DNA of 64,000 nt from Paragonimus skrjabini miyazakii (GCA_014338405.1 JTDE01000200.1:62001-126000); one strand, 5' to 3'. Positions 23,936-38,324 are shown, numbered from the stretch's first letter. Made by a program: numbers and translations. Notes: generated from the sequence alone by a model not told the origin.

Positions 23936-26900
23936 GAGCTCAAGCCCGTAACCAATACGACAACTTGATATCTTACCTTCTGTTTGTACCTCGTTTGTGT
24001 TCATCAGCATAAAGAAATTTGGATTGTTTGTTATTAAATTGCCTTAAACCTCGTTTATTTTTTTAATCAGTAATATTCTTTTAGTTTTCTTATTTTCTAC
24101 AATTGTAGCAACCTAATCTGAGAATTTACAGAAAATATTCCCGATCGTTGTTCTACTTTAAATGAGTTGTAAAAGAATATTCGGCTATTTAAAACCAACC
24201 AAGAAGTCGTTATTTGTAGGGTCAATGAAAGCAGACGGTAGCTAGGTTATTCCGCTGTACCCCTCTTCGTACCGGTTACACCAAAAGACTCTATGAAGAG
24301 AAGAAAAATGATTCATCATATATTCAACTTACAGTTAAACAGGAGGTCGGTACTGTCTCCATCACGTCCCAGTGTGCAAAAATTTATTCAACCACACTTG
24401 TTTGTCTTTATTCAAGCATAGACTCTTATTCTAATAATGCTGATATATGAACAGTTTTCTTTAAAAGTGGGTTTGGCACCCACATGGATGTGCCCGTTGA
24501 CAAACATACAATAAGAATCCGAGCAGGGTCAGTCAACCTGTCAGAACAAGTGACTCAAAATAGGCGGGTCTGGGATGGTCTGCGGCAAGGGAGGATTATG
24601 GTGAACAACGTCCCTTACGCTACTGTCAGTCCGACTTCCGCCAACAACTATGTAATTCCGGGTTGTCAACAGATTCTTCAGAACTGATTCAGTGAAGTGA
24701 AAATAAGAATCGAACTCCAAAAGTCCTGCACCATATTTTCAATTGTATTTTTTATTTGGTCGGAAGTTAACGATGAAGTTGATGGGTCAACCATCAGCTG
24801 ATTTATACGTCGCAAAGTTGTGCACACACGCACACACACAATGAAATCGAGTATGTTTTGTTTTCAAATTTATACGGGTACTATCAGGAAACCTGTGTGG
24901 GTCCATTCACAACACAATTCTGACACAGAAGCTGATAAAACTGTTAGAAAATTAAATCAACGGTGGGTTACCAAATAGGATGGATTTGTTAGATGTTGCC
25001 TGTACCAGCACACCTTCCTAGTGTTCCCCAGTGATTTGAACGGTTGGTTACATGACCACTCAGGTTAGTAGCGAAAGCTCAAAGTCAAACCTGTACACAT
25101 GTAACAGTATGTTATGATTTCAAATCCCACTCATTAAGCGTGAATCCGGCTTCAGAATTTCGTTGTTAGAGTTTGACTAGCCGTATAAGCTAACAGGTAC
25201 AGCTTTTTTTGCAAAGCATCGAAAACGACTGGATAGATTGTAACGCTCTGCTGCTAGCTAATAAGGATTAAGAGACCTACAGTTCAAAAGTCGAGAATTC
25301 AAAGAAAGAATTTTGTCCTTGTCCATTCTGTAACGTTTTGTTGCTCTGTTCCCTTCTTTGATGTGCCTACAAGGCTTGAGCATTTGGGTTTTACTCGATC
25401 GGTTACCACTTTTTTATTTCGTCTCACACTCTGATTAGAAATCCCTTCTGTGCTCAGTGATACCACAGTGATACCGTCTTTGTTTGCAGCGGGTCCACTC
25501 CAACATTAGATGATGTAGTGGGTAAATGATGAGCAGCAGTGTAAACCGCAAAGACGCTGTCCTGTTGACGACGTCCTGCCTTCGTTTACGGCTCAGTTGT
25601 CTGTGCATCTAGTTTGGACACTTTGATGTTGTAAATTTAGGTTCAGTTATAGATTATTGTGGTTTTTTGGTCCTTTCTCTGTTTTCCTTCGAATTTGAAG
25701 CACGTTTACCTATTTATGGCTGCATAACAGTTGTGGAATTCACGGTGTGATGTTTTGATGTCTATAGTGCTGATAGGGCTGATGGAACTTTCCCAATATC
25801 ATTCAACTCGTGGTCCGTTTACTGGATACACCGAACTGAAGTGGGGGTCATGAACAGCGAAACCATTTATAAAGACATATTGTATTAATCGAACGTCTCT
25901 GTCACAGCCATGTAGTTCCACTACCTGGCAGCTGGCTTATAGCCGTAACAGGAGACACATTTTTCGAGGCGAACAATTTTGCGTACAAACATGCTGATTC
26001 CTTCAAATCATTCCCGATTTCACTTGCTGTAATGTGTCAAATGATGATAGACGGTGACAATACGCCTGTGTGACAAGGACATCACGCCAGTTGCAGGGGG
26101 AAGTATGGATGCACTAAGAACAGTTTTACACTGATCTCTGAGGCACAAGCGATGCGTTCACAGTATTCTACTGTTTTTGTGATCTCCCGTCAAGAGATGT
26201 ACAAAACAGCTAACACTTATACTGACGATAAAGAAGGAGCAAGATGCTCGGAGTATTACATTACAGAATACGTCTCATTAGGCGTAACATGTGTAAACCC
26301 ATGTATGAGGTTGGCTTGGCATGCCCAATATTATCCCGAATTTTGTTCGCGTAAGCTCTTCGTGATCGAAGAGTTGACAGAAATATCTTGTGAACCAACA
26401 CTCGAATAGTAGACACAATACTGTTCCGATGGCACGCCTGTCAAACGCAAATGTACTGTCGATGGGATTTACGACTTACGAAACTAAGACGGTACGTACC
26501 TTGTGTCAACCCGCTGATTTGTACGCTGCTCCCAATTTACGGTGTTGGGGTTAATTAATGATCTTCAATACGGTTTGATTCAAACGACCGAGGTGGTGAC
26601 GTACGATTTGGTTTATTTAGGTTGCTGACAGTCTGACAGTTGGAAATGGGGAACTAACCGTAATTCTCGGCGTATACACACGAACTGATATACACGATGT
26701 ACCGCCGAGCAGTCCACTATGAATATTTACGAATGCTTGAGAATCAACAGGTTCCTCAACCATCTTATCCTTTTCGGTAATCGTAACCGCTTGCCTCAGT
26801 ATAGAGCAGTTCGCCCTCAAGATGATTCAACACAGCATTCTTTTATCTCGAAACAATTCAGTTGCGGTTCAGTTTTGCCTAATTTACTTCGTCCCTGACC

Positions 26901-27084
26901 TGTCATCTTGTATTCCTGTTGGTATAGGTCATCATTCCACACTCGCGTTCACGAACTCAGCTACTGAAGATAACAGAATTTTAGAACAAGTGTGAAAATT
27001 AGTCCGTCTAGTTCCCGACACTTAGTTTTCGTGTTGATATTCTACCCTGAGTAGTGTTGTCGGTCAACGTCAGTATGGTCAAGA
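23936..27084. other. No firm gene; one unassigned 68-codon ORF
   Basis: The ORF at 24484-24687 (plus, ATG start, ends CQQILQN) has a somewhat coding-like composition but no recognised domain; it could be an exon or chance. A short CA-rich microsatellite lies at 24822-24841. Nothing else seen. Confidence 0.45.
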
Positions 27085-27300
27085 AGTGTCCTTTCCTCAA
27101 TGTCTCAATGGATTTCCAGATACCCAGATGCTTTCTTTTTTTATTCAGAATTCATGGCACTGCGGGTTGGTTGGGCAATGGAGTTCGGCTGTGAAATTTC
27201 CAAGCTCCCGGCGTGGCTTTGTGGTTTAGGTTGTAGTGCATATGTTACACGAGGGAATGCGGTGCATGTCCCTGGTTTGAATCCATAAGTGTCTTGGTTT
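27085..27300 (+). repeat. Diverged PLE-tail / tRNA-like repeat, copy A
   Basis: Resembles 42690-42900: an AAGTGTCCTTTCCTCAATG block equivalent to the region just after the PLE hammerhead, then CAGAATTCATGG, GTGAAATTTCCAAGCTCCCG and GGCGTGGCTTTGTGG. It ends in a B-box-like GGTTTGAATCC at 27274-27284. The 7-base acceptor-like GGCTTTG (27215-27221) is kept, but the A box and far arm have decayed. An old copy, not a functional tRNA gene. Confidence 0.6.
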
Positions 27301-30300
27301 TTCATAAATGAACCACTTCAAAAATTGACAAAATTGCAATACTGCTCACTATTCATAACACTATGCTAGTGCTAGGGTTAATGTAAATCTGACCCGGAGA
27401 ACACGATTCTGCTGTCAAAATTCAGATATCTCAAGTCGTTGCTGAGATAAAGAATGGTGTGGGATTCAAATATTTCTTCGCATGCTCATACGATCACAAG
27501 GCAATTGATTTTCTACAAATACTGACCAGTTTCTCGTGTAAATTTGCAAAGCGTTTGGTAGCTAAATATATTCCCTATCCGGAGTCTGCTTTGCCCTTGT
27601 TTTCATTGGTTCTCGTCGTTTGCACTTTGGAAGCCAATCGAAAGGGGTTTCTATTTGCGTTATTCGTTCATTGCTGTTTGCATCAGTTATTCGCGTTCGT
27701 GTTCGGTAGGATTGGATTATAACGGATAGTCTTCCATTGAACTAGCATTTCTGAGTTTTCCGAAACTGTTGAACTGACAAACATTCAGTACAGCATGAAG
27801 AAAAAACGAAGTCTGTAGTGCCTAGCAACGTAACTTCCAAATTATGACTGCACTAGTCGATTGTCCGAACAATCAACTGAACAGAAAATACAAGAATCTT
27901 GGATTAACGTCACAGCCATGCCTATTAAACAGTGATTCTGACTAAATGCACCTTGTTCTACGAAAGACATAAATGGATGTTTAAGCTTTAGAATGAGAGT
28001 TTGTTTCCTTATTTAGCAATAAACACCTCATCGCTCCAGTGTAAAAGGATGGAATCGTGAAAAACGGTGGATAATAACCAAACTCAAGAATTGAGATCGA
28101 TTACGTCGTTGCACTACACAGGGTGAATTAGGCCTAGGCCGAGGTAAACATGACAGTGTCTCGAAATTTGTCGTTTTCAACCAATCTTTCATAATTAGTG
28201 ACTTCTGAACCTGAGCAGAATATCGTCCAAAGGTTTTGAACTAGTAATTTTGTTTTATCAGTCTGAAAATCAGTTCTTCACTCGCCTGACTCTAGCTTTG
28301 GGAATTTTAACTTCATCTCATTACATTTGACAATTGGCCTAAACGCCACAGGGTGCGTGTGTATTGCTGTGTTTGACTCATCACTAGATCAAGTGACAAA
28401 ACCATGGTTTGTGAGTGTTGATTGTTGTTAAAGATAAGCGTTGTGTAAATCTATGGACGTTGCATCTTAAGGCAACCTACTCACGTTCCATCTATCAGTA
28501 TTACTCAGTTGGTAATCATAGCAATAAAAGTGGGTCATCGAAGAGGTTTAGAATGCAGTCGCCACTCTTAGTTATAGCTACTGATGCAACTCAAAAAGTT
28601 GGAGCCTAAAAACCAGCAGACTGGCGAATTAATAGACTATTTCTGCTCAATGTCTCGTGGTAGTAAAAAACGAGCCGACAATATTTAACTTATGGTCAGT
28701 CATCTGGCTGAGTGTAAAATACACTGGCAGACGTCAATGACATTTAGCTTTTGTGACTTGTTCCAGGGATTATTACGTTCGTATGTCGCGGTGGTTAGCT
28801 CACATTTCATCGGCCGTGGTTACAACTATACACATGGCATCCAGTGTGGTCCTGAAGAGATAAAGTTGTGTAGTGGTGAAACGGGAGATTCACACATATC
28901 AAAGATCCAGGATGATCATGAGGTAGATGCCACTCAAGTGTTACACACTGCTTAAAAACTAGAGCAAAATTTTTCACCTAGATTAATTCTAATGAAGCAA
29001 GAGAAAAGGTTGTGAAGTAAGACAATGGTAACAAGTGACATGTTGTTAATAGATTGCCTACTTTGGATGCCACAGGAAAATGACAGCAGCAAAAGTGAGC
29101 TCAATTTTTTGAACTATGCGAAAAAGTGGTAAAACGTACATACTTGAGAGAAGCAACATATGGAGGAGATGAAGAATATTGAGTAAGTCCAGCAGCAAAC
29201 TCGCCTGCTTTGAACTTATAGGTGGATAGGTGATTACGGAGGCAATATCAGTAGACTATACCATGACTAAACTGCATTAGTAAGTACACACTCAACTACA
29301 TGATGTATCATTGATGAGACCAACAACTGCGGCAATTTCGTTATACTTTGCACACTTATATTCGTTAGTGCTCATCTGGTCTTCCTGAAATCTTCAGTTA
29401 CCAATCCTTATCCCATTGCTTATTATAAGATATTCCCACCGACGCAGAAACAGACTTACCTGGACAGCATATCGATGGATCAGGCCGTGGTCACCGACGT
29501 TGCAAACTCAGATGGATTTCAGACCACTACATCATGATTTGCTCTCTATTCGTTCGATATACGTGTTTGTTTAAATACCTGTCAGCACTGATATGTTGAA
29601 TCTTCCTGTTTTTAACGATCGAGTTATTCGTGGAGGCGGTAAAACTCAGTTCGTTTCCCTTTCCATGATCTAAGCAGATGTATAGTTGTCTTTGAATGAT
29701 TTCATACGCTTCTACTGCTACAGGCCGACTGTCCACGAGACTGCTAATATGATCTACTTTTTGGGATTCTGATACATACTGCCACGTTCATTGAATGGGA
29801 AAATTATAAGGACGTGTGGCATTAACACACCGAATGGTCGTCTTTAACGTCAGATTTATCGGCAATCCGCGTTAACTAAAATGAATGGGTAAATTTTACA
29901 AGTTAGTAGAAAGAAGCATTGGGCTTTGTGTTAGACGGTTAACTCAATACTAGTCAACCTGTGGAATCATCATAAACAGCTACGCGAGATTCTAAGAAGG
30001 TTGAATTGGACTGTCTGATTTAATATCCTTTAGTTCTTCGTCTTTCAAACACAGCTGTATCTAATTTTTAAGACCTCAAGTGTTCCGGTTTTAATGCATC
30101 CCACAGTGTGGGTTGTAAAACTATTGTGTTCGTTGATCGAACTTTGCCGGGAGTATTCAGCTAGCTTTTCAGTTGTTATAAGTCATCTGGTATGCGTACG
30201 CCGTATAACAGGATCATGGACCCTGCCAGAAGAATGACAAACGCTGAAGTTGAAGTTTAAGATAGTTCTGATCAGTAAACTTAAAATACTTGTATAATCA

Positions 30301-32839
30301 TGATTTGTGAATATTTCTTGCTAGTGTCCTTCACATCTGCACTGACTCACGGACCATTTATTCTGAGAAACACATTAAAAAAATAATTCACAAAAGACTC
30401 GTCGATTTCCAAGTTTTCCGCCTCCTAAACGTCGACTAAGCCTTTTGCCTCGTTTTTCCAGTAAGAGGAAGTCCATCAATTTGTCAGACGGTTTTATAAC
30501 TTCCTGACCATGTCCAAACCCTTATAGCATGAGGCATTATTCTAAGAGGCTAAAGTAACGTGGCAACCTTGTGTAATGATAAACCTTTCGTGTACACTTA
30601 AAAGGTGTTTTCCATTTGCTCAAATCTGCAATTGTTTATAAATAATTTCCACTGGTTTAAGGGAGAAAAATGTCACGTGGCTGTGTACAGGATAAACTCT
30701 GGTTAAAATCTATTCACATAAACATATGCTCGTATTTATATTGTTCGCTGAAACACATTGATTGCGCAGTTTGACGTTTTTTTATTGCACCATTCACTGT
30801 TTACCGTCAGTGAATTAATTGCTTATTTCCATCCCCCCAGATTGTGCTCGTTTGCTTCTCTATCATTACTTGATTGACTGACTATCGGCGAATGATTTTG
30901 CAGTCGGTGATCGATCGAATTCGGTTCTGCTTGATCCTTCCCTGTATGTAGGCCTTCAAAACAAGAATCATTCTTTGCAAAGCGCATTTTGGCAAGGGTC
31001 ACCAGGGGGCTTGAAAGCTGCATGCACATAAATTCAACATACCATAAGGTCATCAAACTACCTGGCTTAAGTACGCCGGCGAAATGAGTTGGACACTGAG
31101 CTAGTAAGTTTCCAGGTTTGCCTGTAGAAAAGACTTTTAACCACTACGCCAAATTACACTTTTGGAAGTATATGTTAGATTTCAAAAACTTGTAGGTCAT
31201 TCGGAAGCATGTCTTCGTTCAGTACACCAGTTGGTCCTAAATTTCGCCAACAACCAACAACGAAAGTAGAAATACCCAGGTATTACTCCAGTGTGAACAA
31301 TTCCGTTTGTACTGATTTGTGCATACAACATGACACATGCTTATTTTCGGACTCAACCGAACAAATCACCAGTAAGTATTCCAAGCGTACTCTAATGACT
31401 TCACTATGAACTCCGAATTCCTCCAATTCCACGTTGGAATGCCTGGAATGGGGTCAGAATGGACGTCGAATCACTATCGTTTACGTTTGACGTATGGACT
31501 AGATTGAACGAACAGACAGGTTTTAACACTATTCAGATGAAGTAATTGCATAAACCCATAATTCCTGCCTGAGAAAGACACAGTCTATTAATACAAATGT
31601 CTTCTAGTAGACAAAGCATATAGAATCGTAGGCCTTTCGCAAACGTACGTTGTACGTTAGTCAAAACCATGTGGACCCCACCTCATTGCAACGCGGGGAA
31701 TTTATCGTGATTCCTGTGGGCTTAAGAGACACTGGCAACCACAACAGAAAAAAATGAACACAGTGACACTTTCAGTCTGAATAGGTCATGTATCGGACAT
31801 ATTTCGTCCAGTTCAAGAGGCTGCAGTCCAATCGAGCTGCCGTGTATGTATAAAAAGCCACCATCTGGTCAAACAAACCCGTATGGTGTTATCTTAATGC
31901 ACAGCTCATGAGGGTACAGAAGCATAAACCGATTTTGTTTATACTACGTTTAGTCACAGTAGCTTTGACTGTGTGTTAGCGTCTATCGGTATTGTGGAAA
32001 ATTGTTACATTGTAAAGGACGGTTAGGTTTGTATATAGGTGACCATATGCACACACACAAACATGTATATGTATATACTTATCGAGCAGCACACCGTCGC
32101 AATATCCCACTTGAAATGTTTATACGAAGTACGGGATTGGTCTTTGAAACGAAGCCACACAGCAACCAGCATAACAGACCAGTGCAAACGTATCATCATC
32201 ACCCTCATCAACACTATCATCCTCTGTTTCTACGTCCCGTCCGCTTTATTTTTCACTCATACTTTAGTAGCCAGTAATGCTTTAACAGACTGAATCACAA
32301 ACCGGACAAGATAGGGTTAGAGAGTATGAACCTCGGTTTGTGTACATCGTCTCATGATAGCTACGTCGAACTACTACATGTGGACTGAACTTTATTACGT
32401 TTGCGTATCGTCAAGTTTTACGGTTCCCTCAGTCACCGATATGTCTAACGAAATTTCAAACCCGGTAATAAAAAACGGACAGTTGGGTACTGAAAACTGG
32501 GGAGCGGTGGGTGACGAATCTTCTATATCATGCCCTTTTTTGGTATGCACGCAGTGGAAGTTGTCCTAAATAGGATTCTTAAAAATTACCTCTCTAATTA
32601 AAACAGAATATATTTATTTTACAGTCTGCTAATAAAGATTCGACTGAAAAACAATAATCAACTAATGTTGCGTGGATAACCACGCCTCCCAAAATGTGAG
32701 TGTTGTTATAGTTAAATCCATCTTTTACAGACTACGCTTGCACAGTGAAGCAAGATCGAACGTATGAATGATGCCACTCGAAAATCGTAGTGTCGGTAGT
32801 AAACTTTTCATGATCATTGGTGACGTTGATGGAATCTAG
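27301..32839. other. No recognisable gene
   Basis: ORFs are all under 92 codons and unrecognised. The G+C-richer bit near 28780-28930 has an 87-codon ORF (28692-28955) with no domain I know. A short CA/TA-rich patch lies at 32048-32085. Confidence 0.5.
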
Positions 32840-33090
32840 TACGAATTAATCAATAAATCCTGCTTGGACGGTCAGTTCTCCAGATCATTCGGTGGATTTC
32901 ATATGATAGTGGTTTAGGTGGGTAACTCAATCCCAGTGGGAAAGTTCTGAGCTTCCGGTGTGGTTCCGTGACTCAGCGATATTTGCCATGTCCGTGCATG
33001 CCGTTTATATCGCAGGTTCGAATCCAGCCGAAATTGAAACTTTTTGGAATTGAGTCTACTCTAAAATCATCGTTATTTCGACCGCTCGGT
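32840..33090 (+). repeat. Diverged PLE-tail / tRNA-like repeat, copy B
   Basis: Aligns by eye with 42670-42940. It starts in a decayed equivalent of the hammerhead (TAGTACGAATTAATCAATAA), then TTTCATATGATAG, GTGGGTAACTC and GAGCTTCCGGTGTGG. The tRNA-like part is at 32962-33035: acceptor-like GGTTCCG, a perfect B box GGTTCGAATCC (33015-33025), and CAGCCGAAATT. After it come TACTCTAAAATCATCG and CGCTCGGTTT, matching the sequence that follows the module in the 42.8-kb copy. The D and anticodon arms are degraded. Confidence 0.68.
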
Positions 33091-33194
33091 TTATGTTGAT
33101 GAGTAACTTATTGAGAGTTCAATCAGCATTTTTTAATATCCATTTCTATATCAACCTAGCTTCCTTTGCGGCTTACAGTAACCAACCATCGTGA

Positions 33195-33515
33195 GACTTC
33201 TTTGAGTACACCGGCGGTAACCGTGTCTTCTCGCTTGTCTGTGCCGTACGCGTGTTTCTGCACATACCCGTTATAGGAGGCCTGATACGAACCCAGTGCC
33301 ACTTTCTTCAGTCGTTCAACCAATTGCACCTAACAAATATGTTTTCCTTTCCCAACAACTCGTCTACTATTCTATTCATTCAGTGCGTTCCGCTCGCACC
33401 CTTTCGAGTGTTCCTTAACGGACCCGAAGGTTTCACACACTTTCCGTTTGACGATCTTTTAATGCCGTCGAATGAGCCGGAGTCCACTTTGAATACCGTT
33501 CCTTTATCATCTTGA
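33195..33515 (+). CDS. Possible exon, unknown product
   Basis: An open frame of 107 codons without an ATG near its start, consistent with an internal or terminal exon. CTTCTTTGAG at 33196-33205 could serve as a splice acceptor. The translation is hydrophobic then mixed (VFSLVCAVRVFLHIPVIGG; later FLNGPEGFTHFPFDDLLMP) and resembles a real protein more than most ORFs here, but I recognise no domain. It may join the ORF at 33621 through an intron of about 120 bases. It could also be chance. Confidence 0.2.
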   Translation, partial: DFFEYTGGNRVFSLVCAVRVFLHIPVIGGLIRTQCHFLQSFNQLHLTNMFSFPNNSSTILFIQCVPLAPFRVFLNGPEGFTHFPFDDLLMPSNEPESTLNTVPLSS

Positions 33516-33620
33516 TTGTTACCGTTGATCCCAGACTAGGCTAAAGCTAACCACTTCTCATATTTTCAAGCACTGCTGGAAATATACGGTTTGTTTCTAA
33601 ATGCTACTGCGTTCTTTTAG

Positions 33621-33857
33621 TTTGATGCTTGTGGGGACTATATTTTGACTGCTGTTCAGGAAAGGCGTTTGAAACTACTGGTGGACGAGGGTCAAACGCA
33701 CAGCCACTTGTCCACCGCAGGTTTTTTACTACCCAGAACATGGGTCCGCACTCTCCTGCTGGACAAAGGCCGGATGCTATGTCAACGGATGTGCGACGGG
33801 TTACAGTCAGCTGTACCAGTGATACGAAAACTTATTCAAAAACTTCCGCCCCTTTGA
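33621..33857 (+). CDS. Possible exon, unknown product
   Basis: Preceded by a convincing pyrimidine-rich acceptor (GTTCTTTTAG, 33611-33620). The frame from 33621 encodes about 78 residues, including LTAVQERRLKLLVDEGQTHS, LLPRTWVRTLLLDKGRML and AVPVIRKLIQKLPPL, ending at TGA. Codon composition looks coding-like, with regular Leu, Arg and Lys spacing. No ATG is needed if it is an exon. The domain is not recognised; the frame is followed by AT-rich DNA. Confidence 0.25.
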   Translation, partial: FDACGDYILTAVQERRLKLLVDEGQTHSHLSTAGFLLPRTWVRTLLLDKGRMLCQRMCDGLQSAVPVIRKLIQKLPPL

Positions 33858-36800
33858 CTTCACACGAACGACATGAACGCCATTGTAGCTTCCCAAGAGT
33901 AACCTCAAATTCAGCCTCATTTCACATGCATTACTTGAGTAGTAAAATCTGAACGATATTCAACATAAATCGGAACTTGCTTGTCCAGAGCCAAGTGAGG
34001 TGGCTGAGGATGGTGTCATCTTCTCGACAGCAAACTGTTTATGAGATAGAAAGGAAAAACATCTGTTTCAGAAGTTCACAGTCTTCATCCTTCCGCTTAC
34101 TTCCTCTTATGTCCTCATACTGATCTTCAAGGGACGATATCATCACTTTAAGAAAGAATATACGAAACTAATAATAAAAACATGTGGTTTGTTAAAATAT
34201 TACTCAAGCCCTTAATTCGTGAACGACTCGAATCAGTGTGATACTTCGTACCGTTTGTCACACAAACAGTTCTCAATAGTAGGCGGTATGCTGTTTGAGA
34301 CCAGGTGCTGGACGTCATTCACATTAACACCAATCAACTGGGTTTGTAACTTGTTCCTGGTATATTCATACTTGAGAAGGGTTTGAATCTAAACGTACTG
34401 GATACCAGTCATCGTCACTACTTTATAGTGAAGTGGCGGACTAGATAACTCTATTGGATGTTGGATTCGGCCCGCCGGAAATTGGCTGTCGATGATGTCC
34501 GATCTGAAGCGTTGTATTGAAGTCATCCCATTTTTCTTTTGGTGAGTGGAGACTCAGCTCTCAGGCAGGGTTGTTATCAGTGACGGAGGAACACCACTTA
34601 TTTTGAGTGCTTCAGCCGGTACATCTTGGTGAACAGCAGAATTTAGAGTGTGCTTGGTTCTAGGCTTTCATGATATTCATTCTCCAACCGCCATTCGACC
34701 GCCACAACTCCTATCCTTGTGTAGACCCTATAGGTGAAATGGCCCGAACGAGACATGAACCTGTAGACTCCAAGTTGCGAATCGAAACTGGTAAACACAC
34801 AGTCATGTGACCAAAGCTTGTGATTAGGTCAGTAAGCTGGGTGACGTGGGACACGTTCACACTTCGTTAGTCTAGAGGTTTCGGTTCTCCTCAGATTACC
34901 AGTTGGCATTGGTTAAGGTTACATAGACTCAAAATGATAAATGTTTACCACTAATGAGTGATCTGGTATTCTGAGTGCTACAGGTTGGATTCTACCAACA
35001 ACTAACTGGAAATTCACATTCTGATATCTGGTCCTATCAGACTGGTTCACTCTGTTGTGGTTTCGAACGATAATTACGATTATTATGGGCCGACCGAATA
35101 ATCATATTTAAAACTTGGACAAGGCTTATGAGTATTACTCAAGTCGGCCGACCCCTTCCACGAGTGATGCAGTAACTGTCTTGTTAAATTTCGGGTTGAT
35201 GCGGAAACCTTAACGTCACTCGGAAGTGAATAGGGTTGAGTTTTCAGGTAACATCTTTGGTCTCCCTAACATGAGGTTTTGGATTCAGTGGTGGGCGCGA
35301 TTACTCAATAATGGTGGGGGCTGGATTTCGAAGACCGGGCTCAATGAGCTCCAGCAAGATCAAATCCTGAATATGGTGCTCCTTGTTGTAAAAAACCTAC
35401 AGAAGAATCTATCAGAACGCAGAAGCTGGGACCGAACACGAGTGGCATCCATGTAATGTCAACCAACTCCCCACCTACATATCCGTAAACACTGTCAAAT
35501 GTATTGTCGGTTCCTGTACAATATTGGCCAACTTTAGTCTTCCCAAACACTCTAGTGCCTACCTCAAACTTTTTTGTCAGAAATGATTCTAGTCACACAA
35601 ATTTTTGTTTCCTAATTGTCTCCGTCTGTTTCTGCTCCTTTCTGCATGCCAAAATTCCTAGGTGTTATTTGCATTAACACGTCATCGACCAATTCAATCC
35701 ACTAGTTAACGGTTTTACGATTGATACTTTTGCTAGATTAAAACTTGATTTCTACATGTACTATTTTCATGCACTATTATGCACTTACCGGGTGCACTTG
35801 ACTTATCCTGGCAATCAGATTAGTGAAGGCATTCATGATAGTCTGGCTCATACCACAGAAGATGGTTGCTCTAACAACATTTCGACTATCTGCCTACCTG
35901 ATGAGCAACGGCAAGGACAAAACAGGCCCGGAAATGTAAAATTCCAGATAATCAAATCCAAATACAACGGTTCAATTTCACAATTCGTTTGTACACGACT
36001 ATCAGGATTTATTGTAGATGGCGAGCAAAACGTGATTTTGTTCACTGGTTCTGTCGTATCAATCTCAGTACTTGTCAACTTCATTTCGTTCGCATCCATA
36101 CACACACACACACATGGTTCAACTACATCTCACACAGGACAGTTACACACAGGCTGCTTACGTCTTTTCTTCTCTTGTTCAACCAAACCGACTTACTGAC
36201 AAATTCACCATGACCAGCAAACATTTGTGAGTAGGCTGGGCTGCTCGCGGTTAGTCTATAACATCAAATCATCAAGTCAGCGGCGGTCCCTTATCTTCAT
36301 ATCTTCCAACAGAACCCTCACCATGGTAACTGTACACATGGCTATGTATGCGCACGTATATGTGGGTGAGCCTGGTGTTTGACATCTTGAACGAACAACT
36401 CGCCCCAAACCAGCTCAGAAAGTGTGTGTAAGAGAGACAAAGGTGGCAGTGTGATTGGTAACACCGGAAGTGTTATGTTAAAAGAACCGTGTACTAAAGC
36501 TACTGTTACAAAAACACTGACCCGGACTGCAAGATTATATCCTGTTCTGTATGGGACCAAGTACGGTTTCAAGAGGGAGGTAGTGATGTGAGGTATCAGG
36601 TCAGCTGCTCAAGCTCAACCCAATAGGAACTTCAACATCTACCACTACCACCACCCCCAGTAGCAGCAACAGCTGTAGCAACTCCATGCGAATGATGTGA
36701 GCAACACGAACAAGGCTTTGGGCGAGCTGTTGAAAACCAGGTAACCATGGTTGCCGAACACAACACCTGTCTGTTTCACCTGTGCGGCGAATCGTTACTC

Positions 36801-38324
36801 GTGTGTGTGTGTGTGCGCGCGTACGTTACTCCTGTCGTTCTTCACATACGCACTGGTCACATACTTAACTTCCACCCATATATACATTGCCATGGTACAG
36901 TCTATGAAAGGTGGAGCTCATACTCCTCGTTCCTTAGGTTTCTGGCGTTTGTTTCCCATGGACTTACATGCAAACGTACCGGTAGCCAACACAATAGTGA
37001 CACATTCATGTTCACCTATCGACAAACGCGGATGCATACCGACAACTATCCCATATAATCAGGCTGTAGAAACAATGATGACTGTCGTTCATTGTCCACC
37101 TATATCTCCAAATTTACACGTTCATCTAATCCGAGGTGGAACCAAGACGTTAGTATGTCAGTTCGTTTGGGAAAATATGGCATTGCTGTTTGGCCCACAC
37201 GACGAACGCCGCTTCCGTGGTGGAGAGGGATTATAGAAACGACAACACATTGTGAAGCGAGAGCATAGATGAATGGAGAAACTGTTGGGTCTACAGGGTG
37301 TGGCATGCTAACTGGGTTGACCTAGTTATAACCACCAATAGCAGCAACTAGGCACGAGAATGTGTACATACGTATGTGCGCAAATGGAAAACAACACAAT
37401 GGAGCCTTCTGGCACAAGAGTTTGATGACATTCGGATAAATTCAGTGAGTTGGCTTCTTGGGGTGAGATGCTAGTTGGTTGGTTGGCTGAATGAACGAGT
37501 TAGAGAAGGGGGTGCAAGCTGAATATGATTGGACATGACAATACGCGGTGAATTTGAAAACACGTAAATGGGCACATCTTAGCTGTTTGTCTCTTGTCTA
37601 CGTTACTGTATTTGCACATTTCGACTAGCTACCGTACAACGTTCCATATCAGCAACAGACAAAGAGAGGAAGTGAATAACGATGGCTAGTAAACAGAAGT
37701 GAGCAGAACGACAGTGTAGGAGGACAATTTCATCGGTTAAGTTACCGATGCATCGTCCTAATGGTGGACCTGTACACGAACCAGCTATCAGACAATATAC
37801 ACAATTGACTGAGCACTTTGTGGGTAAAAAAAGCGTAACAAAGCTCGAGATATGTCCGATGTATTAATGGACTGAATGTAGCGTGAAGGAAAGACGGGAG
37901 GGTGAACCTGAAGTAAGAGCTGCAGTAGGCTACACGTACGCATCTCATCTGATTAGTTGGATAATGCATTGGCCTGTAAATCGACGAGGTGAATGGAGAA
38001 AATACACCCAAAAAACGTGTATTGTTGTTTAAGGTATACATCAATTATTGAATGTTTCGTACTCACGCGAGGAAAGGCTGTCTCCGAAGAGTTTTGTGAT
38101 TTGCTGGTAACTTATGTGTACTCATAAAGTCCTGCTCATGATTAGTGGTACGTCAAAAAATTGTTGATATTTCAAGAACGAAACCCGATCGCCTTAAAAA
38201 AGTATGAACCATAAAACTGGAGTACTAACTAATGTGGTTTAGGAAAGCCGAATTTACACAAATTTTTGTGTAGTTTTATAGGGTGAAGTAGAACTAGGTC
38301 GTATAACATGAACATCACTCAAAA
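33858..38324. other. No firm gene; two long unassigned ORFs and microsatellites
   Basis: The longest plus-strand ORFs are 35756-36199 (147 codons, ATG start, coding-like in its first 100 residues, for example NRPGNVKFQIIKSKYNGSI, then running through a CA repeat) and 36751-37236 (161 codons, TTG start, crossing a GT repeat). Neither has a known domain. Microsatellites: (CA)n at 36098-36114 and (GT)n(GC)n at 36801-36821. The minus ORF 35341-35550 is probably antisense noise. Confidence 0.4.

Noticed and set aside
35896..35925. CTGATGAG followed by a stem and AAAA as a hammerhead
   Set aside because: No GAAA at the required place and no helix I partner.
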